From: Polyangiaceae bacterium
GTDB lineage: Bacteria > Myxococcota_A > Polyangia > Polyangiales > Polyangiaceae
Direction: 5' to 3'
NCBI GenBank assembly: GCA_025353725.1
Contig: JANXOF010000037.1
Coordinates: forward strand, 310,001-374,000
Length of the DNA stretch: 64,000 nt
Part shown: in pieces, positions 61,654 through 64,000 of the stretch
How the letters are laid out: every line of letters starts with the position of its first letter
Numbering within the stretch: position 1 is the first letter of the stretch
Made by a program: the position numbers and the translations under genes
Notes under the pieces: model-generated
Databases searched by the model: none
Told to the model about the DNA's origin: nothing
What the model saw: only the letters and a program-made list of their open reading frames with translations

Positions 61654-62946
61654 ATGGATCAGGTGCGAACGCTTGTCGTTGGGGCTGGAATTACGGGGCT
61701 AGCGACGGCCGCCGCGCTCGCGGAGCGTGGCGACGACGATTACCTTGTCCTGGAGGCCGACTCGGCCATCGGCGGCTACTGCAAGACGGTTGAGCGAGAA
61801 GGATTTGTCTGGGATTACTCAGGTCACTTCTTCCACTTCAAGCATCCCGAAATCGAGGCTTGGCTTCGCGATCGTATGCGCGGGGAACAAATTCGCACGG
61901 TTGAGAAAGTGTCGCGCGTCGACTTCAAGCGACAGATCATCGACTTTCCGTTTCAAAAGAACATCCACCAGCTCCTTCGTGAGGACTTTATCGAATGCCT
62001 CCACGATCTGGTCGTGGCCTTAGTGCCGGATGGTCAACGGACGGCGACCTCATCTGAAGCTGCGGCGGAAGAGAGCTTCAAAGGGATGCTCTACGCGCGC
62101 TTCGGACGTGCAATCGCCGAGCGCTTTCTCGTGCCGTACAACGAAAAGCTCTACGCGACGGACCTTGCCACGCTCGATAAAGAGGCCATGGGGCGGTTTT
62201 TTCCCCACGCGAACCTGCTCGACATTGTCCGCAACATGAAGCTCGCGAACAACGCGAGCTACAACGCCACCTTTACGTATCCGCAAGGCGGCGCCATCCG
62301 TTACGTCAACGCCCTCGCGAGTGCGGTCCGAGGCTCGGCCATCGGCTTGAACGAGCCCGTGCTTGCTCTCGACATCGAGCGACGAGTCGCACGCACGTCA
62401 ACGCGTGAGATTCACTTCGAGCGATTCGTTTCCTCGGCGCCCTTCAATCGGTTGCTCGCGATGGCTCGGATTCCCCATGACGACGACATTTTCTCGTGGA
62501 ACCAGGTTCTCGTTTTTAACCTTGGCTTCGACAAACAAGGAAAAAAAGACGTTCACTGGATGTACTACCCCGACCGCGATGTCTCGTTCTATCGCGTAGG
62601 CTTCTACGACACTATCTATGACGCTCCGCGTCTCAGTCTCTACGTCGAAGTGGGCTTTGCGAAGGATGCCGTGATTGACGTGCCCGCCGTTCGCGCACGA
62701 GTCCTCGAAGACCTGAAGCGCGTCGGTATTGTCGCCGACCATCGCTTGATCGCGGAGCATTTCGTGGTGATGGATCCCGCGTATGTGCACATTACAAAAC
62801 GCTCGCTGGCGGAGCACGCGCGTATCACTGCCGACCTTCGCGCTCGGGGTATTTACTCGATCGGCCGATATGGTGGATGGACGTATTGCAGTATCGAAGA
62901 CAACATCGTCGAAGCGCGCGGGCTCGTCGCGGCTCTCCCCCTCTAG
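61654..62946 (+). CDS. FAD-dependent oxidoreductase, UDP-galactopyranose mutase / protoporphyrinogen oxidase-like
   Basis: The 430-residue flavoprotein has the Rossmann motif VVGAGITGLATAAALAERG (about 8-26) and the IGGYCKTVEREGFVWDYSGH continuation seen in UGM-like and PPO-like enzymes. Further marks are VPYNEKLYATDLATLDKEA, FPQGG-like TYPQGGAIRYVNALASAV and the end YSIGRYGGWTYCSIEDNIVE. Proteins with this ending are often found beside glycosyltransferase and surface polysaccharide genes. The exact substrate cannot be assigned. It is 47 bp after the S1 gene, and its stop lies 3 bp from that of the convergent lipoprotein gene. Confidence 0.8.
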   Translation: MDQVRTLVVGAGITGLATAAALAERGDDDYLVLEADSAIGGYCKTVEREGFVWDYSGHFFHFKHPEIEAWLRDRMRGEQIRTVEKVSRVDFKRQIIDFPFQKNIHQLLREDFIECLHDLVVALVPDGQRTATSSEAAAEESFKGMLYARFGRAIAERFLVPYNEKLYATDLATLDKEAMGRFFPHANLLDIVRNMKLANNASYNATFTYPQGGAIRYVNALASAVRGSAIGLNEPVLALDIERRVARTSTREIHFERFVSSAPFNRLLAMARIPHDDDIFSWNQVLVFNLGFDKQGKKDVHWMYYPDRDVSFYRVGFYDTIYDAPRLSLYVEVGFAKDAVIDVPAVRARVLEDLKRVGIVADHRLIAEHFVVMDPAYVHITKRSLAEHARITADLRARGIYSIGRYGGWTYCSIEDNIVEARGLVAALPL

Positions 62947-62949
62947 TCG

Positions 62950-63870
62950 CTACTCTGTCCAGGCAGCGAGGTTGTCCACTCGGAGTTCCACGTCGCTCGT
63001 ACCCCCGAAGCAGAAAAATCCGACGGTGACGGTTTGAAGGCGGCCGTACTTGCATAGCAGGGAAGCAGGAATCGGAGCGTTCGCGAGCGCGACGTTGCCG
63101 TCGATCACGACATTGACTTGCGGAGGCGAGCCCATCGGGCTTCTGATCTCGAGAGCCACGTGCGTCCATGTTCGCGCTTGAACCAAGACTGACAGCGGAA
63201 ACGCTTTCGTCTTCGTTCGGTCCGTTTCCGAATCAAAAATGAGATTTGAGCCCCCCGGTCGGACATCGAAATAGACCTGGCAGGGACCCGTGCCGTCTGG
63301 CGCGGAGACCGTGATGCTGTTGAGAGCTGTACCAAGCGGAAATCCGGTCGTGTCGTCGAGGTGTCCCAAGAGAAGATCGTGTTCGACGCGCACGCGGGTT
63401 GCGTACACTTTACCTACGGAATGCTGCTCGTTGATGTACCGGCATGGCGTTCCTCTTGGCGCTCCGGCGACAGTTACGCGACGGGACGACGGGCGCGACA
63501 CGGCGGACGCGTCGTCCATGGCAAGCGTTCCTTCGCCTTCCACCTCGGAGACCCACCCGGCACCAAACGGCGTGTGGTCGAAGTCTTCACAGAACGTCGG
63601 CGCCTCTTGAAGTCCGGAGCAAAAAGGTCTGCTCGCGCCATCGTTGACGTCGCCTGCGTCGTTTAGCGAACCGTCGGCATTCGTGGCGCTGCCGTCTCCC
63701 GTGGACATGACGTCATCCTCCTCGGCGCCCCCCTCGCGGGTCCCTTTCCACGGTCCGGCGAGGCCGTCGATGCCTACAAGAAGGGTGCAGCTTGCAGTCG
63801 TTGCGAGGACCCCCGCGGCAAGGAGTTTCCTTGCGAACGAACGGGTCGCCGCGACGGATGAACTCGCCAT
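62950..63870 (-). CDS. Lipoprotein with LamG/concanavalin-like domain
   Basis: The 306-residue protein has a signal peptide and a lipobox (TTASC, Cys near 28), then an acidic, Asp/Gly/Asn-rich linker to about 80. The rest is all-beta with the opening CEDFDHTPFGAGWVSEVEG, and VLVQARTWTHVALEIR and VNVVIDGNVALANAPI near the end, consistent with a lectin-like jelly roll. Several Cys (PFCSGL, FCEDF, PCRY, PCQVYF, LCKYG, FFCFG) suggest disulphides. Such domains are common in myxobacterial surface proteins. A binding function is likely; the ligand is unknown. Confidence 0.7.
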   Translation of the reverse strand: MASSSVAATRSFARKLLAAGVLATTASCTLLVGIDGLAGPWKGTREGGAEEDDVMSTGDGSATNADGSLNDAGDVNDGASRPFCSGLQEAPTFCEDFDHTPFGAGWVSEVEGEGTLAMDDASAVSRPSSRRVTVAGAPRGTPCRYINEQHSVGKVYATRVRVEHDLLLGHLDDTTGFPLGTALNSITVSAPDGTGPCQVYFDVRPGGSNLIFDSETDRTKTKAFPLSVLVQARTWTHVALEIRSPMGSPPQVNVVIDGNVALANAPIPASLLCKYGRLQTVTVGFFCFGGTSDVELRVDNLAAWTE

Positions 63871-63918
63871 AAGTTCAACGTTATCACTGCCGGTGCGCGC
63901 GGATAGAAGCCAGAGCTC

Positions 63919-64000
63919 ATGGAAAAGCCGGTCCTCATCGTTCCTCCGCGGTCGACTCGGAACAATTCGGTCATGTGGACTCGCACACTCGCCGACGTGT
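63919..64000 (+). CDS. 5' end of a gene running off the window
   Basis: An ATG at 63919 opens a frame that stays open to the last base and reads MEKPVLIVPPRSTRNNSVMW and then TRTLADV. The VPPR...W pattern resembles the start of ATP-grasp-type proteins of unknown pathway that I recall, but 27 codons are too few for a call. It is divergent from the LamG-like lipoprotein gene, with 48 bp between the starts. Confidence 0.45.
   Translation, partial: MEKPVLIVPPRSTRNNSVMWTRTLADV

Noticed and set aside
63774-63986. 70-codon minus-strand frame at the right edge
   Set aside because: It overlaps the start of the LamG-like lipoprotein gene and has no features.

Overview
The window reads as chromosomal DNA of a Gram-negative, GC-rich bacterium, most likely a myxobacterium (phylum Myxococcota, Polyangia-like). 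Reasons: many secreted lipoproteins with Cys-rich or DxDVDCGG-type repeats, eukaryote-like Ser/Thr kinases, fasciclin and LEA-2 proteins, SUMF1-like lipoproteins, S55-type peptidases, GTG/TTG starts and long antisense open frames typical of high GC. I see no rRNA, tRNA, CRISPR array, prophage or insertion sequence. Species assignment is inference.

Layout. 0-5.8 kb: the end of a TRAP transporter (DctQ/DctM), a secreted orphan, a MATE exporter and a CpoB/YbgF-like lipoprotein. 5.8-12.4 kb: a tandem-kinase receptor divergent from carB, then a small Lys/Ala-rich protein. 12.5-14.4 kb: a membrane PH-like protein gene and beside it a copy that has lost about 840 bp internally. 14.5-24.8 kb: a coiled-coil protein coupled to a lytic transglycosylase, then an AddB/AddA-like helicase-nuclease pair and a convergent, overlapping radC. 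24.9-32.2 kb: a Cys-rich lipoprotein and a four-gene minus-strand envelope operon (two propeller lipoproteins, a beta-barrel, a propeller/Ig protein). 32.4-36.3 kb: dCMP deaminase and an island of orphans plus fasciclin and DUF2237 proteins. 36.4-42.7 kb: S55 peptidase, CstA, a convergent intergenic region with 8-bp tandem repeats, a 54-residue basic protein, and an ECF sigma factor with a TonB-C-like membrane partner.

42.9-47.9 kb: a MacA-like adaptor, an ABC ATPase with an unusual C-terminal membrane domain, and two tandem MacB-like permeases. 48.1-56.2 kb: a TsaC/Sua5 enzyme followed by an aryl-CoA catabolic cluster (Rid protein, crotonase, acyl-CoA dehydrogenase, benzoate-CoA ligase, creatininase-family hydrolase) interrupted by a SUMF1-like lipoprotein. 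The Rid protein and the crotonase both lack the family's usual catalytic residues. 56.3-64 kb: a lipoprotein, a PlsB-like acyltransferase, an S1 RNA-binding protein whose first S1 fold is split by a disordered insert, a UGM-like FAD protein, another lipoprotein, and the first codons of a gene that runs off the window.

The strongest candidates for undescribed biology are the four-gene propeller/barrel operon (26.0-32.2 kb), the aryl-CoA cluster with non-canonical Rid and crotonase, the ABC ATPase with its own membrane domain, the helicase-nuclease pair with cysteine quartets in both subunits, and the split-S1 protein. All residue positions were counted by hand and are approximate; no database search was run.
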